Shown piece after piece: positions 19,664-19,702 of a stretch of 19,702 nt of DNA. A program made the translations under genes and the position numbers. The first letter of the stretch is position 1. Each line of letters starts with the position of its first letter. This DNA is from an uncultured Bacilli bacterium (GTDB lineage Bacteria > Bacillota_I > Bacilli_A > RF39 > UBA660). The notes beneath the pieces are model-generated. The model saw only the letters and a program-made list of their open reading frames with translations, had not been told where the DNA came from and made no database searches. The stretch lies in the NCBI GenBank assembly GCA_934162325.1, contig CAKPIH010000021.1:1-19702 (forward strand). Reading direction: 5' to 3'.

Positions 19664-19702
19664 AACCATTTAATGTAGCATTCTTACCAGTAGCATATAA
19701 GT
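19662..19702 (-). CDS. C-terminal end of an unidentified gene, partial
   Basis: The last twelve codons read LYATGKNATLNG followed by TAA at 19662-19664. The other two minus-strand frames also stop within about 33 bases, but only this stop abuts the intrinsic terminator directly, which makes this frame the likely one. Too little is present to name a product. Confidence 0.45.
   Translation of the reverse strand, partial: LYATGKNATLNG

Overview
The window is strongly AT-rich and every recognisable gene lies on the minus strand, so transcription runs from high to low coordinates. Long ORFs without in-frame TGA, TGG-encoded tryptophans and a TGA stop in an ATGA overlap fit genetic code 11. The gene set (SmpB, SecG, RNase R, a YlbF-like protein next to RsmD, the short-type ProRS, a SpoIIIAH-like protein, dockerin- and Ig-type surface proteins) points to an uncultured low-GC Bacillota, probably a gut-associated member of the Bacilli near the Mollicutes (RF39-like). 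That placement is inference, not a database result.

Layout in the direction of transcription: at the right edge lie the last codons of a gene with its own terminator, then an intergenic cluster of inverted repeats. A clear promoter (19470-19498) drives a three-gene operon: a small membrane-anchored protein, a receptor-like protein with two sensor domains and a degenerate GGDEF domain, and a YihY/BrkB membrane protein. A dispersed leader-like repeat (copy B) precedes a PD-(D/E)XK transposase-family gene. Next come a two-gene surface operon (dockerin-tagged glucosaminidase, then a membrane-anchored Ig/cadherin-like protein) and a stand-alone SpoIIIAH-like gene. A 670-bp gene-free stretch holds repeat copy A and three 29-bp palindromes spaced exactly 155 bp apart, upstream of proS. 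The rest is a translation and RNA-quality-control neighbourhood: secG, two adjacent RNase R paralogues, a CapA-like protein, smpB, ylbF and rsmD. The order secG-rnr-smpB and the ylbF/rsmD pairing match Bacillus subtilis neighbourhoods.

The most unusual item is at the left end. A consensus promoter (1052-1080) makes a leader of about 230 nt in front of a partial surface-protein gene. The leader carries a strong ribosome binding site, a small ORF containing a run of ten G, and a terminator-like hairpin just before the surface gene. With ten (or eleven) G the small ORF stops well before the hairpin. With nine or twelve G it stays open through the hairpin and stops in its 3' arm. This looks like a phase-variable attenuator in which slippage of the G tract decides whether a translating ribosome breaks the terminator. 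It is a hypothesis read from sequence alone.
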